Part shown: piece after piece, positions 1-7,185 of the stretch
How the letters are laid out: every line of letters begins with the position of its first letter
How positions within the stretch are numbered: the first letter of the stretch is position 1
NCBI RefSeq assembly: GCF_009931615.1
Contig: NZ_CP046620.1
Span: 1,751,501 to 1,815,500, forward strand
Direction of reading: 5' to 3'
Source: Algicella marina
GTDB taxonomy: Bacteria; Pseudomonadota; Alphaproteobacteria; Rhodobacterales; Rhodobacteraceae
DNA length: 64,000 nucleotides
Translations under genes and position numbers: made by a program
Notes under the pieces: generated by a model
Told to the model about the DNA's origin: nothing
Seen by the model: the letters and a program-made list of their open reading frames with translations, nothing else
Database searches by the model: none

Positions 1-684
1 CAGATACACACATGCTCCCGCCAGTTCTTCTACCTTGCCCCAGCGTCCAGCAGGCGTGCGCTGCTTTAGCCACGCCGTGAACTCTGCATCAGCGACGAGG
101 GCCGCATTGAGTGGCGTCTCAAAATAGCCGGGTGCAATAGCATTGCATTGCAACCCATACCGAGCCCAATCCGTCGCCATACCCTTGGTCAGATTGGCAA
201 CCGCACCCTTGGTGGCCGTGTACGGGGCTATTCCAGTCCTTGCGAGGCGAGACTGCACAGACGCAATATTGATGATCTTACCTCGCCCCCGCGGGATCAT
301 ATGGTTGGCGACAGCCTGACCCACATTGAAAACCGAAGAGATATTGGTCTGCAATAGTTTCTGGAAAGCCTCCACATCGAAGTTCTCCAACGGCCCGCGA
401 TGCTGCATGCCCGCATTGTTGACGAGAATGTCCACCGGTCCGACTTCCGTTTCGAAACTGTCTACGGCGGTTCCTGCTGTTGCGTGGTCTGTTACGTCGA
501 AGGGCAAGAGGTGGACAGTCGCACCATCGCTACGAAGGCTCTCGGCCGTAGCCTCCAGTTTGCCTATATCTCTTCCGTTCAACACAATGGTGGCGCCAGC
601 TTTCGCCAGCCCCCGCGCCAACGCAAGGCCAATGCCCTGAGAAGAGCCCGTCACCAGCGCGTTTCGCCCATTCAGATTGAACAT
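1..684 (-). CDS. idnO: SDR oxidoreductase, gluconate 5-dehydrogenase-like (3' end outside window)
   Basis: NAD(P)-dependent short-chain dehydrogenase, probably interconverting 5-ketogluconate and gluconate. The frame is open for 228 codons from the ATG at 684 down to base 1, so about 25 C-terminal residues are missing. Visible motifs are the cofactor loop TGSSQGIG near the N-terminus, NNAG in mid-protein and the catalytic YTATKGA (Tyr and Lys). It is divergent from an L-idonate 5-dehydrogenase gene, the partner enzyme of the idonate route, and this context drives the name. The family call is firm; the substrate is inferred and another sugar-acid or ketoreductase role is possible. Confidence 0.8.
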   Translation of the reverse strand, partial: MFNLNGRNALVTGSSQGIGLALARGLAKAGATIVLNGRDIGKLEATAESLRSDGATVHLLPFDVTDHATAGTAVDSFETEVGPVDILVNNAGMQHRGPLENFDVEAFQKLLQTNISSVFNVGQAVANHMIPRGRGKIINIASVQSRLARTGIAPYTATKGAVANLTKGMATDWARYGLQCNAIAPGYFETPLNAALVADAEFTAWLKQRTPAGRWGKVEELAGACVYL

Positions 685-799
685 CACGGTCTCCCTACTA
701 TTTTTCGGTGTTCGCCACCCGTTGGCAAAGGCGTATAAGAGCCTACAGTCACTGGCAAGAGTTGGGCAGGGACGATCCCGGAACCAACTGGAGGAAATC

Positions 800-1828
800 A
801 TGAAATCATTGGTGTTGCACGCCGCGGAAGACCTGCGGATCGAGGAGCATTCGGCTGTCGAGCCAGGGGCGGCCGAAGTCCAGATACGTCTTGCCGCCGG
901 CGGCATATGCGGTTCGGATCTGCATTATTTCAACCACGGTGGATTCGGCAGCGTCCGGCTAAGAGAGCCGATGATTTTGGGCCACGAAGTCGCAGGATAT
1001 GTTTCTGCGATTGGAACAGGCGTGGCCGGCCTGGAAATCGGCCAGTTGGTCGCCGTGTCTCCCTCCCGACCTTGCGAAAATTGCCGTGAATGCCTGGCCA
1101 ATCTTCCCAATCACTGCCGGAATATGCGGTTTTATGGGTCAGCAATGCCCTTTCCACACGTGCAGGGAGCCTTTCGTGAGCTATTGACCGTCGATGCCAG
1201 CCAATGTGTCGCGGCAGACGGCCTTACACCATCAGAGGCCGCAACCGCGGAGCCATTGTCTGTCTGCCTGCACGGGATTTCCCGAGCCGGTAGCCTGCTG
1301 GGCAAATCCGTGCTCATCACAGGCAGCGGTCCAATTGGCGTTCTAACCTGCCTTGCGGCACTGGCAATGGGCGCATCTGAGGTGACTGTTACGGACATTT
1401 CCGACACCGCTCTGCGCCACGCTGTGAAGGCAGGCGCAGATCGCGCAATCAACGTCGCGGGGAGTGCGGATGATTTCGAACGGCTAACCCTTGGCAATGG
1501 TTCCTTCGACATAATGTTCGAGTGCTCCGGCGCCGCATCAGCGCTTCAGAGTGCAATTCCCGCCATGCGTCCGCGGGGCGTTATCGTGCAGTTGGGACTT
1601 GGACCAGATGCACCATTACCGTTGACCAGGATTGCGGCCAAGGAGCTTGACCTTCGCGGATCCTTTCGTTTCCACGAAGAGTTCGCAACCGCGGTGCGTT
1701 TGATGCAGAAGCGGGCCATAGATGTCCGGCCACTTGTCACGCACAGCTTTCCTTTGTCCGACGCGGTGGCGGCGTTTCAAACCGCATCCGACAAATCGAA
1801 ATCCATGAAAACTCAGATACTGTTCTGA
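800..1828 (+). CDS. idnD: L-idonate 5-dehydrogenase (zinc-type MDR)
   Basis: Zinc-dependent medium-chain dehydrogenase of 342 residues, close to the 343 of E. coli IdnD; it oxidises L-idonate to 5-ketogluconate in the cytoplasm. Seen: [10 protein letters not shown] (catalytic zinc Cys), GHEVAG, a four-Cys structural-zinc lobe ([15 protein letters not shown]) and a nucleotide-binding turn [10 protein letters not shown] chose the ATG at 800 because GGAGG lies 6 bases upstream; an in-frame start at 677 would run back over the divergent SDR start. Together with the SDR it makes an idonate-to-gluconate module. Sorbitol or threonine dehydrogenases are the main alternatives. Confidence 0.82.
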   Translation: MKSLVLHAAEDLRIEEHSAVEPGAAEVQIRLAAGGICGSDLHYFNHGGFGSVRLREPMILGHEVAGYVSAIGTGVAGLEIGQLVAVSPSRPCENCRECLANLPNHCRNMRFYGSAMPFPHVQGAFRELLTVDASQCVAADGLTPSEAATAEPLSVCLHGISRAGSLLGKSVLITGSGPIGVLTCLAALAMGASEVTVTDISDTALRHAVKAGADRAINVAGSADDFERLTLGNGSFDIMFECSGAASALQSAIPAMRPRGVIVQLGLGPDAPLPLTRIAAKELDLRGSFRFHEEFATAVRLMQKRAIDVRPLVTHSFPLSDAVAAFQTASDKSKSMKTQILF

Positions 1829-1838
1829 TCTCTCGGAG

Positions 1839-1915
1839 TGGTCGGGGCGGCGAGATTCGAACTCACGACCTACGGTACCCAAAACCGTCGCGCTACCAGG
1901 CTGCGCCACGCCCCG
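1839..1915 (-). tRNA. tRNA-Pro (anticodon TGG)
   Basis: On the minus strand a full cloverleaf can be drawn. The acceptor arms CGGGGCG and CGCCCCG pair over 7 bp, the D-arm holds AGCCTGGTAGCG, the anticodon loop reads TTTTGGGTA, the T-arm has GTTCGAATC, and an encoded CCA closes the 3' end. It sits between idnD and the ABC exporter and marks the left side of the formate dehydrogenase block. Confidence 0.95.
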
Positions 1916-1974
1916 ACTGGGCCACCTTCTAGCCAAGCACTTGGACGAAGGAAAGCGAAAACATCGTGCCGAGA

Positions 1975-3750
1975 CTATGCCACCAGTCCGTCGGTAAACT
2001 GAAGCCGCGCGAGCCGGGCATACAGGCCACCGCTCGCCACAAGATCTTCGTGCCTGCCGACTGCAACAATTCGGCCTTTCTCCATCACGATGATCCTGTC
2101 CGCCTTCTTTACCGTAGCCAGCCGGTGGGCAATGATGAGCCTGGTACGGCTTCTGGACAGGGACTCAACTGCCTCCTGTACCGCTTTCTCGCTTTCCGCA
2201 TCCAATGCGGATGTCGCCTCATCCAGCAACAGAACAGGTGAATCACGTAAAATGGCTCTTGCGATGGCAATGCGCTGCTTCTGACCACCAGAAAGCATCA
2301 CGCCACGCTCACCGACGTAGCAGTCGTAGCCATCAGGAAGTTCGGCCAGAAAATCGTGGGCAGCTGCGGCTCTCGCCGCAGCCTCCACCTCTTCATTCGT
2401 CGCCTCCGGTCTGCCGAATCGAATATTCTCGCGGGCAGTGGTAGCGAAAATCACCGGGTCTTGCGGTACCAGTGCAAAGTAACGGCGCAATTCAGACCTC
2501 AGCATCGTTTCGATTGGAGTACCGTCAATCCTGATCTCTCCGGCATCCGGATCAAAGAAACGTAGCAACAGTTGAAAAACGGTCGTTTTGCCGGCACCGG
2601 AGGCACCGACGATTGCCACGGTTTCCCCCGGTTCTATAGAAAGAGTAACATCATCCAGCGCCGCGATACTCTTTCGCGATGGATAGCTGAACGATACGTC
2701 GTCAAAAATGATCTGCCCTCTTGCCGGAGACGGATATGGCACCGGTTGGTCAGGATCAACAATAGCATCCTCGAGGCTCAGCAGTTCAACCAGACGCTCC
2801 GTGGCACCAGAAGCGCGCTGAAGTTCACCCCAGATTTCTGACAACGCCGCCACCGCACCGGCGACCATGACGGAATAAATGACAAACTGGACGAGTTCTC
2901 CAGCGGTCATGATTTCGCTACGAACATCTCGTGCACCGATCCACAGTACGCCGACAACGCAACTGAAGACCACGAAGATGACAATTGCAGTCATCAGCGC
3001 TCGTGTATGGATTCTCCGCCGTGCGGCATCGAAGGATGCCTCGGTCAGACCGTCGAATTCCACCCGACTTGCAGCCTCATGTGAATAGGCCTGTACGGTC
3101 TGGGCCGCCAATAGCGTCTCTGATGCCTTGGCCGAACTGTCGGCAATACGTTCCTGCCCTTCTCGACTCAAAACCCGAAGTTTGCGACCGAGAGTTATGA
3201 TCGGAATCAGGACAAGTGGCACAACGAGCAAGACCATGCCTGTCAGCTTGGCTGAGGTGAAAAGCATAAAAACGACGCCTCCAAACAACATCAGGGCGTT
3301 TCGCAGGGCAATGGAGATCGAGGAACCGATAACCGACAGAATCAAGGTCGTATCAGTGGTCAGCCGGGACAGAACCTCGCCGGTCATGATCCTTTCGTAG
3401 AAAGACGGGCTCATGCTGATCACCCGCGCATAAACAGCCTTGCGAATGTCAGCGACTACGCGTTCGCCAAGCCGTGTAACAAAGTAATAGCGCAGCGCCG
3501 TACCCACCCCGAGAGCCAAGGCAATCAGAATTGCCGCCGCGAAATAGGCGTCCATCTGCGCAAGGGTGCCGCTGGAAAAGCCGTCGACCACCCTTCGAAC
3601 GGCAATGGGTAGTATCAGAGAAAGCATGGCGGTTAGGACGAGCGCCACCACCGCCAAGAGCACCAATTTGCGATATGGCTTAAGGAAGGGAACGAGCCCG
3701 CGTAGTGAGCCGATCGCGCGGGATTTCGGACGGTCCGCCTTGTCACTCAT
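1975..3750 (-). CDS. ABC exporter, fused membrane and ATPase domains (MsbA/ABCB-like)
   Basis: Half-transporter of 591 residues: a six-helix exporter membrane domain (about residues 25-310) followed by an ATPase domain with Walker [10 protein letters not shown], signature LSGGQKQR and Walker [13 protein letters not shown]. It works as a homodimer pumping a lipid or hydrophobic solute outward. The ATG at 3750 is preceded by AAGGAG; an in-frame TTG eight codons earlier is less likely. It is the last gene in the leftward run after the WD40-cytochrome c gene, separated from the 41-residue peptide gene by about 105 bases, so co-transcription is possible but unproven. The substrate cannot be read from the sequence. 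Confidence 0.88.
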   Translation of the reverse strand: MSDKADRPKSRAIGSLRGLVPFLKPYRKLVLLAVVALVLTAMLSLILPIAVRRVVDGFSSGTLAQMDAYFAAAILIALALGVGTALRYYFVTRLGERVVADIRKAVYARVISMSPSFYERIMTGEVLSRLTTDTTLILSVIGSSISIALRNALMLFGGVVFMLFTSAKLTGMVLLVVPLVLIPIITLGRKLRVLSREGQERIADSSAKASETLLAAQTVQAYSHEAASRVEFDGLTEASFDAARRRIHTRALMTAIVIFVVFSCVVGVLWIGARDVRSEIMTAGELVQFVIYSVMVAGAVAALSEIWGELQRASGATERLVELLSLEDAIVDPDQPVPYPSPARGQIIFDDVSFSYPSRKSIAALDDVTLSIEPGETVAIVGASGAGKTTVFQLLLRFFDPDAGEIRIDGTPIETMLRSELRRYFALVPQDPVIFATTARENIRFGRPEATNEEVEAAARAAAAHDFLAELPDGYDCYVGERGVMLSGGQKQRIAIARAILRDSPVLLLDEATSALDAESEKAVQEAVESLSRSRTRLIIAHRLATVKKADRIIVMEKGRIVAVGRHEDLVASGGLYARLARLQFTDGLVA

Positions 3751-3764
3751 CCTGTCGCCTGCTC

Positions 3765-3780
3765 CTTGGGTCAACCCAAG
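3765..3780 (-). promoter_or_regulatory. Short hairpin in the ABC exporter leader, beside its ribosome site
   Basis: CTTGGG and CCCAAG form a 6-7 bp stem with a TCAA loop. On the minus strand the end of the stem forms part of the AAGGAG that precedes the ATG at 3750, so folding could mask the ribosome site. The T-run on the other strand could equally make it a terminator for plus-strand transcripts, but no plus-strand gene ends here. Confidence 0.35.
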
Positions 3781-3855
3781 TCTTTTAAGCCGGGTGGCGA
3801 CGGCAAGTTCAAGCGTTTAACGGCCGAAGAGGCGAGAATGCCGCAGACAGAACAA

Positions 3856-3981
3856 TCAGTGCAGCCGGACCGATGGACCCTTGTACGCATCTTCGCTGGA
3901 AAAGTCCTGCGACCGCAAAAGAAGATTTGCACCGACGGAAATCACCACGATGGCCAGAAACGCAATCAACATGACTTTCAT
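3856..3981 (-). CDS. 41-residue single-helix membrane peptide
   Basis: Small gene read from an ATG at 3981 that overlaps the TGA of the WD40-cytochrome c gene (ATGA), a typical translational coupling. The product starts MKVMLIAFLAIVVISVGANL, one hydrophobic helix of about 20 residues, followed by a short polar tail with FSSED. I recognise no named family. The position at the end of the FDH/cytochrome genes suggests a small membrane subunit or assembly factor, which is inference. The overlap and the clean helix argue that it is real rather than chance. Confidence 0.6.
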   Translation of the reverse strand: MKVMLIAFLAIVVISVGANLLLRSQDFSSEDAYKGPSVRLH

Positions 3982-5276
3982 TCAGAGGGATCTCCCGTAT
4001 ATGTCCGCAGATAGTTGACCAGATCATGCCGGTCCCTTGCGTTTACAATACGCTGCATCGGCATCTTGGTTCCCGGAATATAGTGCTCCGGACCTTTGTC
4101 GAAAAGGCCGTCAATGGTTGTCTCATCCCAAGTGATTTCCGATTTTTTCAAGGCATCCGAATAATGGTAGCCGGAGACCGAACCCGCCAGCCTGCCGAAC
4201 AGGCCATTTAACGTCGGCCCGGCCTTTCGCCCGGCACTGCCGCGCAATTCGTGGCAAATGGAGCATTTGCGCATGAACTGTCGCTCACCATTGCTCATTT
4301 CCGAAGGATCGCGAAGAAAAGAGCGTTGATTGCTTGCCATGAGCGGTCGGTCCACCGCATCCAGCGGAAAATAATGCGCTACATCCGAAATGCCGCCAGC
4401 ATAAATGCCATCACCACTCTCATCAAAAGCCAATGCCCAAATTGGTCCGTTTGCGGCAGCGCGAAAATCATACCTCACCGTCCAATCCTGAGTATCGATT
4501 ACCATGATATACCCTTCACCGTCACCGACGGCGACCAACGCGTCGTCGTTGCTGACGGACAGTGCTAGGATCGGCCGCCTGTCTGCACTGAGGTCGGCCA
4601 GAACCTCTCCGGATTCCAGATCGATTGCCCGCGTCCCTCCATCAAGGGCGCCATAGAGTAGCCACGAACCGTTGTGCGCCATCGACAGAACATTGATGCC
4701 GAAACCGTGGCGCGCCAGAACACGCAATTCTTCTCCGGTTTTGCGGTCCCACTCCCGAATCGTCCCATCATTGGAAGCGCTAAAAAGCCGGGAACCATCA
4801 GTGGAAAATGAAACATCATTGACCTGACCCTCGTGGCTGTCGATCCACATTATCTGTTCGCCGGTCTCGGAGTTCCAGACGCCCACCACCCCATCCCAGC
4901 CAGCGGTGGCAACCAGGTTTTCTTTAACGGCCAGGCTGATGATCTTGCCTTTGTGGCCACTCAAAACATTCAACTCGGTTCCATCGGAGTTCCATATGCG
5001 CAACTGCATGTCGTCACCGACCGATGCAAATCGTCCATCACTGAGAATTTTCGCTGCATTTACCGCCGCAGAATGACCCTCCAGCCAAATCGGATTTCTG
5101 TCAGGCAGTGACCATACGCCCACGGAATTATCGAAACTCGACGTCAAGATCACGTCTTCGGTTACCGCGATGCCTTTCACCGGCCCGCCGTGACCGACTA
5201 GGTCGTTCTCTTCAGCAAAGGATTTCGCACCCGTCAGACCGCAAAGTAGACCAAGTGCGATTATCAACCGGAGCAT
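3978..5276 (-). CDS. Periplasmic WD40 beta-propeller fused to cytochrome c
   Basis: Protein of 432 residues with a signal peptide (about 1-21). A WD40 propeller spans about residues 25-310, with repeats ending in forms such as VGVWS, LRIWN, VGVWN and IREWD. A class I cytochrome c domain follows, with the heme motif CSICH at 338-342, GPTLNGLFGR, and a likely Met ligand in GTKMPM (Met405). It begins 9 bases after the FDH gamma gene, so it is probably co-transcribed and may carry electrons from, or scaffold, the periplasmic FDH; that role is inferred. The WD40-cytochrome combination is unusual and deserves attention. Confidence 0.85.
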   Translation of the reverse strand: MLRLIIALGLLCGLTGAKSFAEENDLVGHGGPVKGIAVTEDVILTSSFDNSVGVWSLPDRNPIWLEGHSAAVNAAKILSDGRFASVGDDMQLRIWNSDGTELNVLSGHKGKIISLAVKENLVATAGWDGVVGVWNSETGEQIMWIDSHEGQVNDVSFSTDGSRLFSASNDGTIREWDRKTGEELRVLARHGFGINVLSMAHNGSWLLYGALDGGTRAIDLESGEVLADLSADRRPILALSVSNDDALVAVGDGEGYIMVIDTQDWTVRYDFRAAANGPIWALAFDESGDGIYAGGISDVAHYFPLDAVDRPLMASNQRSFLRDPSEMSNGERQFMRKCSICHELRGSAGRKAGPTLNGLFGRLAGSVSGYHYSDALKKSEITWDETTIDGLFDKGPEHYIPGTKMPMQRIVNARDRHDLVNYLRTYTGDPSE

Positions 5277-5285
5277 GGCAAGTGG

Positions 5286-6494
5286 CTACTCCGCCGCGCT
5301 GACCGAGGCCTTCGGTACCTTTCCCTTTGCCTCCATCTCCTCCACCCAGAGGTTGTGGTGCTCCTTCGCCCACTGGAGGTCTACATTGCCAGAGCCCATC
5401 GCATCGTACGCGCCTTCCATTCCAAGGGTTCCGATGTAGATGTGCGCAATGATCACTGCCATCATCAAGAACGAAACGATGGCGTGCCAGAGTTGCGCGT
5501 ATTGCATCTCCACATGGGGCTCCAGCACGGTCGGCAGCGGGTTCAGACCGACCAGGCCCGGAATGCCGAGCATGTTGATTTTCTCAAAGGTCGCGGCGAA
5601 GAGCGGCATCTGGAATGGGAACAACAGCGACAGGCCTGACACGGAAACCGAGACGCCAAGAATGATAACCGCCCAGAAAATCAACTTCTGACCCGCATTG
5701 AACTTCCAAGCAGGCGGATGGGAATTCTTGGAGAACAAACCTCCGCCTTTCATCAACCACACGACGTCGGCCCGTGCCGGAATGTTGTGAATGACCCAGA
5801 AAACGAAGACCAATATCAGCGCCAGCATGAACGCCCAGGACACGTTGTTGTGGATCCACTTTGACCCAATCGCAAGGATGGAGTTCACCTCATGTCCAAA
5901 CAGAGGGATGATCGCAACTCGACCAAAGAGAGATATGAGACCTGTCAGCGCCAATAGGATGAACGATCCTGCCAGAACCCAGTGCGCCAGCCGCTCAACC
6001 GGCTTGAAACGCTCGATCCGGATGCCGGACAAGCCACCGCTGACACGGATGCGGCCCCGCAGAAGATAAAAAAGACCAAGTACGGCAATCGTGCCAAGAA
6101 GCAGATAGCCACCATAGGTTCTTAAGGGGCCAGCCCGCCAGGAAAGCCATTTCATGCCACCGTCCTGCATCAAGACGTTCGTGGCAGGTCCGTTGGCCTG
6201 CGTTGTAATATTTGCTGTGTTGAAACGCATGTCCTCCCACATCAGGCTATCGGAGGTTCCCCCAAGCGTGCCAAGGATACCCTGTGCCTGTGCAGAAGCA
6301 TCGTAATCGGACGTCCGGTTCGTACGTTCGACCGCTTCACCTCGCTGTCGTGCCAGGATATCTTCGAGCGTCGTCGTGTTTGTGTGCGGTGCCTCGGGCA
6401 CGTCGACACTGTCGTCGGTTTGCGCAAACGCTGGTTGGACGCCCGCTATAGCTAGCAACGCCAAGACCAGCAAAGCTCGAAGATTCCAAAACAT
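5286..6494 (-). CDS. Formate dehydrogenase gamma subunit, cytochrome b
   Basis: Membrane anchor and quinone-reducing subunit of a respiratory FDH, 402 residues. A signal peptide (about 1-24) and a roughly 100-residue extracytoplasmic stretch precede a di-heme cytochrome b domain with four or five helices. Candidate heme-ligand histidines lie in RLAHW, KWIHNN and LWHAIVSF...IAHIYIG. The N-terminal extension makes it longer than E. coli FdnI (217) and matches the alphaproteobacterial FDH type. It follows the beta gene after 85 bases and is followed 9 bases later by the WD40-cytochrome c gene. Confidence 0.93.
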   Translation of the reverse strand: MFWNLRALLVLALLAIAGVQPAFAQTDDSVDVPEAPHTNTTTLEDILARQRGEAVERTNRTSDYDASAQAQGILGTLGGTSDSLMWEDMRFNTANITTQANGPATNVLMQDGGMKWLSWRAGPLRTYGGYLLLGTIAVLGLFYLLRGRIRVSGGLSGIRIERFKPVERLAHWVLAGSFILLALTGLISLFGRVAIIPLFGHEVNSILAIGSKWIHNNVSWAFMLALILVFVFWVIHNIPARADVVWLMKGGGLFSKNSHPPAWKFNAGQKLIFWAVIILGVSVSVSGLSLLFPFQMPLFAATFEKINMLGIPGLVGLNPLPTVLEPHVEMQYAQLWHAIVSFLMMAVIIAHIYIGTLGMEGAYDAMGSGNVDLQWAKEHHNLWVEEMEAKGKVPKASVSAAE

Positions 6495-6579
6495 ATTGCA
6501 CCCCCGGTATCATCGAAGGAGGGACGCGCATGCCAGCCCGCCCCTCCCGGAAACTCTCAGTCCACAGCGCGATAGAACG

Positions 6580-7173
6580 TCAACCGCCCTTCTGGTCGTA
6601 AGCCGTACCCCAGCCCCAAGCACCGGAACCGAAGCCGCGTGCCACAACCCGCTCACGGTAAATTGCGGACACATCATCGCCATCTCCCGCGAGCAGTGCC
6701 TTAGTGGAACACATTTCGGCGCAGATCGGCAACTTTCCTTCGGCAATGCGGTTCCGACCGTACTTCTGGAATTCGGACTCGGAAAAGTTCTCTTCCGGAC
6801 CGCCGTTGCAGAACGTGCACTTGTCCATCTTGCCACGGCTGCCGAAGTTCCCGGCTTGTGGATATTGCGGTGCACCGAACGGGCACGCGTAGAAGCAATA
6901 GCCGCACCCAATACACAGATCCTTGGAATGGAGAACCACGCCGTCGTCGGTCTGGTAGAAGCAGTCTACAGGGCAGACCGCCATGCACGGCGCATCGGAA
7001 CAGTGCATGCACGCCACAGAGATCGAACGTTCACCCGGCTTGCCGTCATTGATCGTCACCACGCGGCGACGGTTGATACCCCATGGCACCTCATGTTCGT
7101 TCTTGCAGGCGGTGACGCAGGCGTTGCACTCGATGCAGCGTTCGGCGTCGCACAGAAACTTTGCTCTTGCCAT
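6580..7173 (-). CDS. Formate dehydrogenase beta subunit (four [4Fe-4S])
   Basis: Electron-transfer subunit of 197 residues. It carries four Cys groups in ferredoxin style ([41 protein letters not shown] with CAEMC), giving a chain of four iron-sulfur clusters from the alpha active site to the gamma hemes. There is no signal peptide; it is presumably exported with the Tat-bearing alpha subunit. It lacks the C-terminal membrane helix of E. coli FdnH, consistent with the shorter FDH3-type beta. Its start lies 12 bases after the alpha stop. Confidence 0.94.
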   Translation of the reverse strand: MARAKFLCDAERCIECNACVTACKNEHEVPWGINRRRVVTINDGKPGERSISVACMHCSDAPCMAVCPVDCFYQTDDGVVLHSKDLCIGCGYCFYACPFGAPQYPQAGNFGSRGKMDKCTFCNGGPEENFSESEFQKYGRNRIAEGKLPICAEMCSTKALLAGDGDDVSAIYRERVVARGFGSGAWGWGTAYDQKGG

Positions 7174-7185
7174 CTCTCTATCCCC

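Noticed and set aside
1839-1975. tRNA-Pro as a phage or island attachment site
   Set aside because: I found no integrase gene and no second copy of the tRNA 3' end in the window, so integration at this tRNA is not supported directly.
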